Assembly (NCBI GenBank): GCA_903908715.1
Contig: CAIVSY010000003.1
Span: 1-64,000 of the forward strand
Direction of reading: 5' to 3'
Length of the DNA: 64,000 bases
Source of the DNA: an uncultured bacterium
GTDB taxonomy: Bacteria; Verrucomicrobiota; Kiritimatiellia; CAIKKV01; CAITUY01
In this document: positions 18,398-28,562 of the stretch, piece by piece
Layout of the letters: each line of letters opens with the position of its first letter
How positions within the stretch are numbered: position 1 is the first letter of the stretch
Notes under the pieces: generated by a model
Seen by the model: the letters and a program-made list of their open reading frames with translations, nothing else
What the model was told of the DNA's origin: nothing
Databases searched by the model: none
Position numbers and translations under genes: made by a program

Positions 18398-18660
18398 CCC
18401 TCTCCCTTCACGGGAGATGACAAGATCCATACCTCCCTCTCCCCGGACGGGAGAGTCATAAATCCATACCTCCCTCTCCCTGGACGGGAGAGTCATGAAT
18501 TCATACCTCCCTCTCCTTGGATGGGAGGTCATGAACCCATACCTCCCTCTCCTTGGATGGGAGAGTCATGAACCCATACCTCCCTCTCCTTGGATGGGAG
18601 AGTCATGAACCCATACCTCCCTCTCCCTGGATGGGAGAGGGTTGGGGTGAGGGTGTCTTG
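18398..18660 (+). repeat. 37-bp tandem array of a palindromic repeat, seven copies
   Basis: The core CCCTCTCC occurs at 18398, 18435, 18472, 18509, 18545, 18582 and 18619, a spacing of 37 bp (once 36). Each core is followed by TTGGATGGGAGAG or a close variant, so each copy can form a short hairpin (CTCTCC/GGAGAG), and copies are joined by TCATGAACCCATAC-like linkers. The last copy continues into GGTTGGGGTGAGGGTGTC, as does the single copy at 10851. There are no unique spacers, so it is not a CRISPR array. Confidence 0.9.
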
Positions 18661-18756
18661 AACTGAATCTTTCCGGCGCAGGCCTACATCGCAACGGCCC
18701 GGCGTGAAGGCGAAAAATCTCTGGAGTGTCACCCGCTGCCGTTCTACTATGACGAT

Positions 18757-20284
18757 ATGTCGGCCTTTACCATTGACGCACAATCCATCGGCGCCATTCT
18801 CGAGGAGAATCTCCGCAAGTTCAGCCTGATTCTCGGCATCGATGAAGTGGGCCGTGTCCTCGAGGCCGGGGATGGCATTGCCCGCGTGGATGGCCTCCCG
18901 GGCGTCATGGCGGAGGAAATGATTCTCTTCCCTAACGGCGCCTTCGGCATGGCCATGAACCTCGAACGAACGCATGTGGGAACGATTATCCTCGGGGATT
19001 ACTCCAGCATCCGCCCGGGTGATATCGTGCGACGCACCGGAAAGGTCCTGCAAGTCCCCGTCGGAGAAGCCCTCCTCGGCCGGGTGATCAATGCCCTCGG
19101 ACAACCACTCGACGGGCGGGGCCCCATCCAGGCCGCCAGCCACCGGCTTGTGGAAACCGACGCCCCGGGTATCACGGAGCGCCAACCGGTCGAACACCCG
19201 CTCTACACCGGAATGAAAAGCATCGACGCCATGACCGCCATCGGCCGCGGCCAGCGGGAACTGATCATCGGCGACCGCCAAACAGGCAAGACAACCCTCG
19301 CCGTGGATGCCATCCTGAACCAGGTCCCGGGTGACGTGTGCTGTATCTATGTCGCCATCGGCCAGAAAATGTCCACGGTCGCCAATGTTGTCGGCCTGCT
19401 GGAATCCCGCGGCCGGCTCCAAAACTGCATCGTCGTCGTGGCCGCCGCCGGGGACTCCGCCCCGATGCAATACATCGCACCGTTCGCCGGCTGCGCCATG
19501 GCGGAGTACTTCCGGGACCGCGGCGAACACGCCCTGATCGTGTACGATGACCTCTCCAAGCATGCCGTCGCCTACCGCGAAATCTCCCTGGTCCTGCGCC
19601 GCCCCGCCGGGCGCGAGGCCTTTCCGGGCGATATCTTCTACCTGCATAGCCGCCTGCTCGAGCGCGCCGCCAAGCTGAGCAGGGAATGCGGCGGCGGTTC
19701 GCTCACCGCCCTGCCAATCGTGGAAACCCAGCAGGGGGACTACTCGGCCTACATCCCCACGAACCTGATCTCCATCACGGACGGCCAGATCTACCTCGAG
19801 AACGATCTCTTCTACCAGGGGTTCCGCCCGGCAATCAACGTGGGCCTCAGCGTCTCACGCGTCGGCGGCAAGGCTCAGACAAAGGCCATGAAAAAGGTGG
19901 CCCTGAAACTCCGCCTGGAATTCGCCCAGTACCGCGAACTCGCCGCCTTCGCACGCCTGACCGCGGACCTCGACAAGGCCACCCAGGCCCAGTTGAACCG
20001 CGGCGCTCGCATCGCCGAAATCCTGAAGCAGAACCAGCACGAACCACTGTCGCCGCATCACGAGGTTTGCGCCCTCTGGGCTGTCCTGCGCGGCTACTTG
20101 GACGATGTCCCGCTCGAGGATGTGGCGCGCTTCGAACTCGAATGGCGCCACTATCTGGACGCCTCCCATCCCGCCATAGGTGAATCGGTGAACCGGTCCG
20201 GCGAACTGGACGCGACGACCGAATCCCTGCTGGAAACCGCAATGACAACCTACCGCAAGATCTTCGTGGCCATGGGAATTCAAC

Positions 20285-20295
<11 letters not shown>
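18757..20295 (+). CDS. atpA: F1 ATP synthase subunit alpha
   Basis: 512 residues, normal length. The N-terminus [15 protein letters not shown] aligns with the beta-barrel entry of known alpha subunits, supporting the ATG at 18757. The nucleotide-binding P-loop is GDRQTGKT near residue 170, followed by CIYVAIGQK and the conserved [19 protein letters not shown], the usual alpha signature, is near residue 365. Alpha alternates with beta in the F1 hexamer and binds non-catalytic nucleotide. No clear ribosome-binding site precedes the ATG. Unusually, the genes for delta, b, c and a, which normally lie upstream, are absent; a repeat array is there instead. Overlaps atpG by 11 bp. Confidence 0.97.
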
Positions 20296-22578
<2,283 letters not shown>

Positions 22579-22596
22579 GCACGGAGCAGCAACCCA

Positions 22597-22863
22597 ATGT
22601 CCGGAAACTCGTTCCAATATGAACTGCTGACCCCGCAGGGGCAGGTCGCAGCGGGGAAAGCCCGGTATGCCGAACTCCCCGGCGAGGAAGGCCGCCTAGG
22701 TATTCTCGCAGGGCACCAACCCGCTCTGATTGGCCTTTCGACGGGCACATTGCGGATCCAAACGCACGAGGAAGGGATCCGGGAATGGTCGGTATCCCGA
22801 GGCGTCGCCACCATCACACCCGATCATATGCTGATCCTCGCCCGCGAGGCCAGGCCGGCCTGA
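22597..22863 (+). CDS. atpC: F1 ATP synthase subunit epsilon, short form
   Basis: 88 residues. It contains only the N-terminal beta-sandwich domain (FQYELLTPQGQV, then GRLGILAGHQPALIGL and SRGVATITPDHMLIL) and lacks the two C-terminal helices found in forms of 130-140 residues. That helical domain regulates ATP hydrolysis in enterobacteria and bacilli, so this enzyme should lack that brake. Similar short epsilons are known in some phyla. It lies 18 bp after atpD and ends 3 bp from the convergent protease gene, leaving no room for an intrinsic terminator. Confidence 0.9.
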   Translation: MSGNSFQYELLTPQGQVAAGKARYAELPGEEGRLGILAGHQPALIGLSTGTLRIQTHEEGIREWSVSRGVATITPDHMLILAREARPA

Positions 22864-22866
22864 ATC

Positions 22867-25170
22867 TCATTCGGTCGTAATGCGGTAGAAAACGGGTCCA
22901 CCCAGCGGCGGATTGGTGTCGCCCTGACTGAATGACTCTGACCGCGCAACCAGGCCGGATGCCAGGATCGTGAACCCCGCGGGATTCATCAGGTTGGTGG
23001 AACGCCAGACGGAGTACAGATGCCCGGACACCGTCTGCCAGCTCAAGCCGGGCCTGTTAGTCCACACAATGCCGGTCAGGTTCAACGCGGAAAACCGGTT
23101 TGTCGGGCACGTCCCGATCCGGTATTCCGTAAGGTTGGAATGCGTGTCCCCGTCATCATCGGCGGAAGCCACAAGCCCCGTCGGGGTTTGACTCCACCGG
23201 TATTCCCATCCATTGGGAAGCTGGTCGCCATCCATGTCCCCTGCCGTGTCGGTATACACGGAGGCAATCGCGCTGGACGCCAGCCAACTGGCGCCGGTAT
23301 AGGCCTGCACCCGGTAATACGCGAGGCCGTCGACGGCGCTGGTGCAGGTCCAGGACCGAACCCCGGCCGGAATGTTGGTCGTCAACTCCGTCCACGTCAA
23401 CGCATTCATGTTGCTGAGGGTGATGTTATCCAGGCGGGCCTGACCCCCAATATAGTACAACGTCCCGCGCGTGTAGCCGAACCGTAACTGCACATTCCGG
23501 TTCGTCCACGCAGACAGGCTGATATTCGTGGCGTTCCAGGAACGATAATCTCCCGCCCTCTGGAAGAAGGTGGTCCAGGATAATCCGTCATTCGTCGAGC
23601 CCTGGAACAACAGCGGGGAATCGTACAGGAGCATGTAATAACTGAAGCGCACCATGCTGTTCGTCGCGGTCTTCAGCGGCGGCAGGTTCAGCCAGCCTTC
23701 CTGCAGATTGTCGTTCTTGTAATAACAACCGCCCGGATTCCCGAGGGTATTGGAAACTACCCACGGATCCCCCAGGGACAGCCACTCGCCAAGCTGGTCA
23801 CAGGAATTGGCCATGTTGGTCGCCATGAACGCACCCTGATCGAGACGGAACCGCGCAACACGCGCCGTATGCCAGTCAGGAAAATCCCACATCGCCTGCA
23901 CAATTCCGCTGAAGTTGGTCCCCGAGGCGGATTCCGGCATAACCGCTTCCGCCAAGGGCTCCACACCGAAAAGGGCGTCCATCAGGCTCTGCCCCGTGAT
24001 GTCGGAAACCAGGTACCAGCCGTCGTTGACCCCGTTCCACCCGTAACTCACATGCACGACATTGGTCTGACTGTCCGAAGACAAGCCGTCGAGTACAAAT
24101 GCGTGGTTCGAGATGCCCGCCGGTACAGGGCGCCTCCGCAGGAGTTCCTGCCGGAGCTGCGGCAGAAAGGAAGCGGAACTGGTGGTGGAATACACGCCCT
24201 GGCTGAAACGGAAATGCTCTCCAAGCGCGGAACAAAGGCCCTGGAGGGAAGCAGTGGAACCGCCCGGCTCATAGTTCATGTTCACCGCCACACCGGTTTC
24301 ATAAATGATCTCGGAAACCGCATGCACCTGCTCGGGGGGATAGTTGGTCTTCCAGACATTGTAATTGGTCAGCATCTGCCCCCAGTCATAGGCGTCGCTG
24401 TAGACCGCGGAAAAAGCGCCCGTAATGGTGTCCAGAGCATCAACATATGCGTGGGTCCCATACCCGCGTGATGGCCAGGCATAATGCTTCATCAACTGGC
24501 TGCCGGTAACCGCAACACATCCGACGGGACAGCGGCCGGCGGTGTACACGTTCGTGTCGCCGGTCACGGGGCAATAGGCATTGTAATTCCGCCACTGGCT
24601 CCACACCGTTTGCAGCATGGGCTGCACGAGGATGTTCGTCGGCGGGGGGAGCGCCAAAGGGGCCGGCCCCAGCAAGGCCGACCAGGCCGACCGGTTGGCA
24701 GCCATGCCATCGGCCACCGCTGCAGTCACAATTTTGCCGGCATCCAGATCCTGGAGAACGACCGCGGCCACACGTTGGTCTTTCCAGAGCATGGCCCGCA
24801 AAGCATTGTCTATCGACACCTCCAGCTCCAGGTCACTTTCCAAACTGAACGCACGGACCGGCGCCAGCCGGTCATCCGCCTGGAGAATCAGGTATCCGGC
24901 GGGCGCAAGGGGAACATGCCAGGCCAGGATCCGCCCGTCATCATCCCGGAGGGGAATCGCATCCGCCTTCACGGCAGGGGGGGGCCCGCTCACGCTGTAG
25001 CCTGCACCACACAGGACCAGCCAGCGTTCGGCAGCCTGTCGGATCGAATCCGGCGATACCGGATCACTCCAGACCGGCAACCCGATCCCGCCGGCCAGCA
25101 AGACCGACAGGACGGCAAATCGAAAATGGTTATCGGTATGCTTCACACCACCCTGATTATACCGGATCAT
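22867..25170 (-). CDS. Secreted C10-family (streptopain-like) cysteine protease with calcium-binding tail
   Basis: About 767 residues from ATG 25170; a frame to 25230 would add 20 residues. A signal peptide (FRFAVLSVLLAGGIGLPVWS) leads into an inhibitory pro-region of about 150 residues. The protease domain has the catalytic Cys in CPVGCVAVTGSQLMKHYAWP, the C10 signature, and the catalytic His in NHAFVLDG, followed by VSYGWNGVNDGWY. After it come a beta-sandwich-like region, a possible Fn3 domain, and thrombospondin type-3-like calcium repeats (DMDGDQLPNGWEY, DDDGDTHSNLTEY). C10 enzymes degrade extracellular protein after losing the pro-region. It converges on atpC with a 3-bp gap. Confidence 0.85.
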   Translation of the reverse strand: MIRYNQGGVKHTDNHFRFAVLSVLLAGGIGLPVWSDPVSPDSIRQAAERWLVLCGAGYSVSGPPPAVKADAIPLRDDDGRILAWHVPLAPAGYLILQADDRLAPVRAFSLESDLELEVSIDNALRAMLWKDQRVAAVVLQDLDAGKIVTAAVADGMAANRSAWSALLGPAPLALPPPTNILVQPMLQTVWSQWRNYNAYCPVTGDTNVYTAGRCPVGCVAVTGSQLMKHYAWPSRGYGTHAYVDALDTITGAFSAVYSDAYDWGQMLTNYNVWKTNYPPEQVHAVSEIIYETGVAVNMNYEPGGSTASLQGLCSALGEHFRFSQGVYSTTSSASFLPQLRQELLRRRPVPAGISNHAFVLDGLSSDSQTNVVHVSYGWNGVNDGWYLVSDITGQSLMDALFGVEPLAEAVMPESASGTNFSGIVQAMWDFPDWHTARVARFRLDQGAFMATNMANSCDQLGEWLSLGDPWVVSNTLGNPGGCYYKNDNLQEGWLNLPPLKTATNSMVRFSYYMLLYDSPLLFQGSTNDGLSWTTFFQRAGDYRSWNATNISLSAWTNRNVQLRFGYTRGTLYYIGGQARLDNITLSNMNALTWTELTTNIPAGVRSWTCTSAVDGLAYYRVQAYTGASWLASSAIASVYTDTAGDMDGDQLPNGWEYRWSQTPTGLVASADDDGDTHSNLTEYRIGTCPTNRFSALNLTGIVWTNRPGLSWQTVSGHLYSVWRSTNLMNPAGFTILASGLVARSESFSQGDTNPPLGGPVFYRITTE

Positions 25171-25268
25171 GTGCCTGCGCCTCAAACAGAGAAGCAACGG
25201 CTCCTGACCCTCAAACAAAAAAACCTTCACAGAATCTTCCGCTCCGGGACGTCCTGCAAAGGTTTGAT

Positions 25269-25342
25269 TGGAGGCGCGAACCGGAATTGAACCGGTGTAG
25301 AAGGTTTTGCAGACCTCTGCCTAACCACTCGGCCATCGCGCC
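25269..25342 (-). tRNA. tRNA-Cys (GCA)
   Basis: Read on the minus strand, a full cloverleaf is present. The acceptor arms are GGCGCGA and TCGCGCC, with discriminator T and an encoded CCA (25269-25271). The D-arm is GGCCGAGTGGTTAGGC. The anticodon loop is CTGCAAA, with anticodon GCA for cysteine, and the T-arm contains GGTTCAATTCC. The encoded CCA means no post-transcriptional addition is needed. Confidence 0.95.
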
Positions 25343-25596
25343 GCTTGCCATCCCGCATCCGCCTTCGTCTCCACGCCTCCCGATCATTCCCGGAATATAC
25401 GCCGGGTTACTTTACCCCGCCAAATCCGTCCGAAAGGCATCTTCCGCAAGCCGATACAAGGCAAACATCGGGTCACAAAATACGCAAAATCAACCCGCAG
25501 CGTCAAGGATTACAACCACACCCGCACATTGCATCTCCGTGCAGCCATTGCTATCGTTACACCGCACCCGAAACCATGATCACAAAAGGATTTCGC

Positions 25597-26835
25597 ATGA
25601 ATCAGAATGACCGCTCCGTCCTGCGACGCCTGGCCGGCGAGTATTTCCTGCTCAGCCAGCAGGATCGTTTTCTTGAGAACCGGAAGTTGCATCGCGCAGT
25701 AAATGATCTGAAGCCCATCCGGCCCGTCGTCCTGATCGACGAACTGCCCTGGACCGAAATGGATATCCACAACGAGATGAGCCTCCAGTGCCAGGACCCT
25801 TTCCTGCAGAGCGTCGAATGGAACTTGCGCGCCACCCTCTACAAGGCACGGTACCTGCCGGCGGATATGATCATCCCACCCTATGCGTCCGTACACAAGG
25901 TGGTCCACTTCTCGGGAATCGGTATCCATGTGGATGAACGAACCCTTGCCATTCAAGGCCGTGACACCATCCAGTCACACGAGTATCACGATCAACTCGC
26001 CACGGAAGCGGATCTGGAGAAAATCCACGCGGAAGTCGTAACCTATGACGAGACCGAAACCCTCCGACGCTACCACTTGCTGGGCGAAGCCGTCGGGGAT
26101 ATCCTCCCCGTCCGGCTCAAGGGCTGGGAATATGTTTCCATGGGCACCTGGGACAAAATCGCCATGTACCGCGGCGTCTCCAACCTGCTCATGGACCTCG
26201 CCGAACGACCGGACTTCATGCATAAGACCGTACGCAAGTTGCATGACGTCTCATGGGATACCCAGAAACAGATCGAGAAACTCGGGCTGCTGGATAATGA
26301 CCCGTCCTGCCTGCACTGCACACCCATCCTGGCCAGCGACCTGCCCGGACCGGGGTTCGACGGCGAGCCTGTGAAATTCAGGAATGTCTGGGGCCGTGCC
26401 GTGGCCCAGATCTTCGCCTCCGTCTCGGGCGCCATGCACGAGGAATTCGACATCAACTACATCAAGGAGCCTATGTCTCAGTGCGGCCTCGTCTATTACG
26501 GATGCTGCGAACCGCTGGACAGAAAGATGGATATCGTGGAGAAGATCCCCAACCTCCGGAAGATCTCCATCACGCCCTGGGCCGACGTGAACGTCGCCGC
26601 GGAAGCCATCGGACGGAAGTATGTCCTCTCCGCAAAACCCAATCCCGCCTCGGTCGCAGTCGACCGCCTGGATCCTGCGGCGGTGCGGAAAGAACTGGGC
26701 GTCATCCTCGACGCCTGCAAACGCAACCATTGCTCCTGCGATATTGTCCTTAAGGATATCAGCACCTGCAACGGGCGGCCCGGGAACATATTCGAGTGGG
26801 CAAAGATCGCAATGGAAATGGTCAGGAACTACTGA
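25597..26835 (+). CDS. Uroporphyrinogen-decarboxylase-fold protein (methyltransferase-like)
   Basis: 412 residues from ATG 25597, which has AAAGGA 8 bases upstream; the open frame extends back to 25345 but that part looks non-coding. The body matches the URO-D/MtaA superfamily: a TIM-barrel-like protein with LRRYHLLGEAVGDILP in mid-sequence and the C-terminal CDIVLKDISTCNGRPGNIFE strand-loop. Family members either make haem precursors or move methyl groups to cobamide proteins. True HemE enzymes are shorter (about 340-360 residues), so a methyltransferase-related or unknown role is more likely. Paralogues are numerous in anaerobic PVC bacteria. No corrinoid protein lies beside it. Confidence 0.75.
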   Translation: MNQNDRSVLRRLAGEYFLLSQQDRFLENRKLHRAVNDLKPIRPVVLIDELPWTEMDIHNEMSLQCQDPFLQSVEWNLRATLYKARYLPADMIIPPYASVHKVVHFSGIGIHVDERTLAIQGRDTIQSHEYHDQLATEADLEKIHAEVVTYDETETLRRYHLLGEAVGDILPVRLKGWEYVSMGTWDKIAMYRGVSNLLMDLAERPDFMHKTVRKLHDVSWDTQKQIEKLGLLDNDPSCLHCTPILASDLPGPGFDGEPVKFRNVWGRAVAQIFASVSGAMHEEFDINYIKEPMSQCGLVYYGCCEPLDRKMDIVEKIPNLRKISITPWADVNVAAEAIGRKYVLSAKPNPASVAVDRLDPAAVRKELGVILDACKRNHCSCDIVLKDISTCNGRPGNIFEWAKIAMEMVRNY

Positions 26836-26854
26836 CACGGCCATCGCGGAAACA

Positions 26855-26899
26855 AAAACAGGGGACGCCACGGGCATCCGCTCGAACCCGCAGTCCCCT
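26855..26899 (-). terminator. Likely intrinsic terminator for the minus-strand genes
   Basis: On the minus strand, arms AGGGGAC and GTCCCCT with an inner CGGG/CCCG pairing form a stem-loop followed directly by GTTTTTGTTT. It lies 37 bp beyond the stop of the small basic protein gene. On the plus strand there is no T-run, so it would not efficiently stop the convergent URO-D-like gene. Confidence 0.55.
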
Positions 26900-26935
26900 C
26901 CTCTCCTGCCTCGAAATGCCGCCGACTCGAAGGAC

Positions 26936-27031
26936 TTACTTCTTGGCCGCCTTCTTGGCGGCATCCTTCTTGCGCTGCATCTGCCGGATCCGGCGTTTCC
27001 GCTTCACTCTCGCTCGTAGTTGCTGTCCCAT
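26936..27031 (-). CDS. Small lysine/arginine-rich basic protein, 31 aa
   Basis: A 31-residue frame (MGQQLRARVKRKRRIRQM, then lysine/alanine repeats) starts at ATG 27031. More than half of its residues are Lys or Arg. I recall very similar short proteins annotated in Verrucomicrobia-type genomes; they may bind rRNA or DNA, but no function is established. A GGACGG lies about 9 bases upstream. The frame can be extended to 27121, but that part has no basic character and overlaps the PTS gene. It sits 86 bp downstream of the PTS gene on the same strand. Confidence 0.6.
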   Translation of the reverse strand: MGQQLRARVKRKRRIRQMQRKKDAAKKAAKK

Positions 27032-27117
27032 AATGGCCCGTCCTGTTAGCAAAACATCCCACACCCTGTCAACCGCAGACCCCTGCGGCTGCACCCGGGC
27101 GAAAAACCCAACGAAAA

Positions 27118-27564
27118 TCAACTGGTCAGAATCTCCATGACCTCACCGGTACTCTGCGCCTGAAGCAACCGCTCCCGCCGTTCGGAATCGTTCAAGACCT
27201 GGCTGATCTCGGAAAGGAACTGTATATGCGGGCCGGTGCGGCTGATGGAGGAAAGGGTCATCACGAATATGGTGGAGGGCTTGCCGTCCATGGAACCAAA
27301 ATCCACGCCGGTCTTCTTGAACGCCATGGCCGTAACCAGCTTTTCCACGGAATCCGTCTTCCCGTGAGGAATAGCTATCCCATGCTGCATGCCGGTGGAC
27401 ATCTTCTGTTCCCGGTCCATCACAGCCTTCAATGCCGCTTCACGATCCCGGATCCGCCCTTTGGCAACCAGAAGATCCACCATTTCCTGGATGATGTCGC
27501 TCTTGGAGCTCCCCTTCAACTCCAGGATAATCGTGTCTTCAGAAAGGAGTTTTCGTAAATTCAT
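27118..27564 (-). CDS. PTS EIIA domain protein, fructose/nitrogen-type
   Basis: 148 residues from ATG 27564; the open frame continues to 27630, but AAGGGA upstream of 27564 and the family N-terminus favour the shorter form. It is a single EIIA-2 domain with the phosphoacceptor His in GIAIPHGKT (about residue 66). Such proteins accept phosphate from HPr. As a lone domain without EIIB/EIIC neighbours, it is more likely regulatory (PtsN-like) than a sugar transporter component. Neither EI nor HPr is in the window. Confidence 0.85.
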   Translation of the reverse strand: MNLRKLLSEDTIILELKGSSKSDIIQEMVDLLVAKGRIRDREAALKAVMDREQKMSTGMQHGIAIPHGKTDSVEKLVTAMAFKKTGVDFGSMDGKPSTIFVMTLSSISRTGPHIQFLSEISQVLNDSERRERLLQAQSTGEVMEILTS

Positions 27565-27703
27565 CGTCAGTCCCTTGAAAAGGTGTGTTAAGCTACCATA
27601 ACCCTCTGCTGAATCGAACTCTTTTTTCATGACCGCCCGATCCTGACCGCATTCAAAAAAAACCGCTTGAAACTCGGGTCATGCCCTGACTACTATGCAG
27701 AGC

Positions 27704-28462
27704 ATGAAAACCTATTTACTTGCTTTGTCATGCGTTAGCGCCCTCCTTGTCGCCACAACGGCCTCGGCCATGAGCGGAACCTCCCTCCAGCAGGGTTCCC
27801 TTTTCAATGGCGACAGCGACATGGCCCACGAAAGCCTCTTCGATGGCGGCCCCCGCTTGCTGAGTGTGGGCGTATACATGGGCAACCAGCAGCGCGGAAT
27901 GCTGGAAGACGGAATGACCTATGACTGGGAAATCCGCCATGCCATCGCCTATGTCGGGATTGACCTGACCCCCTGGTTGACCATCGTCGGCGGCGCGGGC
28001 CAAAGTGATCTGAGCATCCAGGAAATGGAACGCGATTCCGGCTTCGAATGGCTCGGCGCCATCCAATGGCGGATCCTCAACTACCTGGCTCTGGACCCTC
28101 TTTTGACGGAAGGCGCCTGCCGGGTTGCCGTTGACTCCGAGTTTCGCGGCATCGGCTCGAACTCCGACGGCATGGACGGCGAAATCTCCTGGCTGGAACT
28201 CTTCGGCTCGCTGACCATGAACTTCAGCGTGAATACGGAGCGCGGAGAACTCCTGGACAGCATATCCGTGTTCGCAGGGCCCGCGTTTTCGACCATTACC
28301 GCCACACGGGATAACGGGCTGGAAGCAGACCTGAACGAGGATGAATCCCTCGGATTTATCGCTGGAATCCAGGCAAATCCAAGCGAGAATGTAACCCTCC
28401 GCCTGGAACTCCAGAAGTTTGACTCCAACACGTTTGGCGGAAGTTGCACGTTCCACTTCTAA
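27704..28462 (+). CDS. Outer-membrane beta-barrel protein
   Basis: 252 residues from the ATG at 27704; an ATG three codons earlier is possible. The signal peptide is MKTYLLALSCVSALLVATTASA with a clean AxA cleavage site. The mature part alternates hydrophobic and polar residues in strands such as LLSVGVYMG and WLTIVGGAG, and ends in FHF, the C-terminal aromatic expected for outer-membrane insertion. I do not recognise a specific porin family. It resembles in plan the protein encoded at 56385. A strong terminator follows 32 bp after the stop, and it is divergent from the PTS gene. Confidence 0.7.
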   Translation: MKTYLLALSCVSALLVATTASAMSGTSLQQGSLFNGDSDMAHESLFDGGPRLLSVGVYMGNQQRGMLEDGMTYDWEIRHAIAYVGIDLTPWLTIVGGAGQSDLSIQEMERDSGFEWLGAIQWRILNYLALDPLLTEGACRVAVDSEFRGIGSNSDGMDGEISWLELFGSLTMNFSVNTERGELLDSISVFAGPAFSTITATRDNGLEADLNEDESLGFIAGIQANPSENVTLRLELQKFDSNTFGGSCTFHF

Positions 28463-28494
28463 TCGCCATCCGTTCAACCTGGAACACAGAAGCA

Positions 28495-28522
28495 GCCGCC
28501 GTTTCCGGCGGCCGCTTTTTTT
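28495..28522 (+). terminator. Intrinsic terminator after the beta-barrel gene
   Basis: A perfect 7-bp stem GCCGCCG/CGGCGGC with loop TTTC is followed by CGC and seven T residues. It ends transcription of the plus-strand beta-barrel gene and separates it from the convergent anti-sigma gene. Confidence 0.85.
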
Positions 28523-28562
28523 CGCAGGACTTGATTGAGGGTGTCCTTCTCCGGCATCCGAT

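Larger units (their letters stand above)
18188..18756. other. Intergenic stretch upstream of atpA: AT-rich promoter region and repeats
   Basis: No complete gene seen. The first 80 bases upstream of the RHS gene are AT-rich and include an inverted repeat. The middle holds the 37-bp tandem array. In the last 90 bases (18667-18756) the atpA frame stays open upstream of its ATG after a TGA at 18664. There is no ATG, GTG or TTG in that stretch, yet its codons look coding-like. This may be a remnant of an upstream ATPase gene or a longer ancestral frame. Confidence 0.6.

Noticed and set aside
18398-18660. CRISPR-like array
   Set aside because: Units repeat wholly at 37 bp with no unique spacers, and no cas gene is present.
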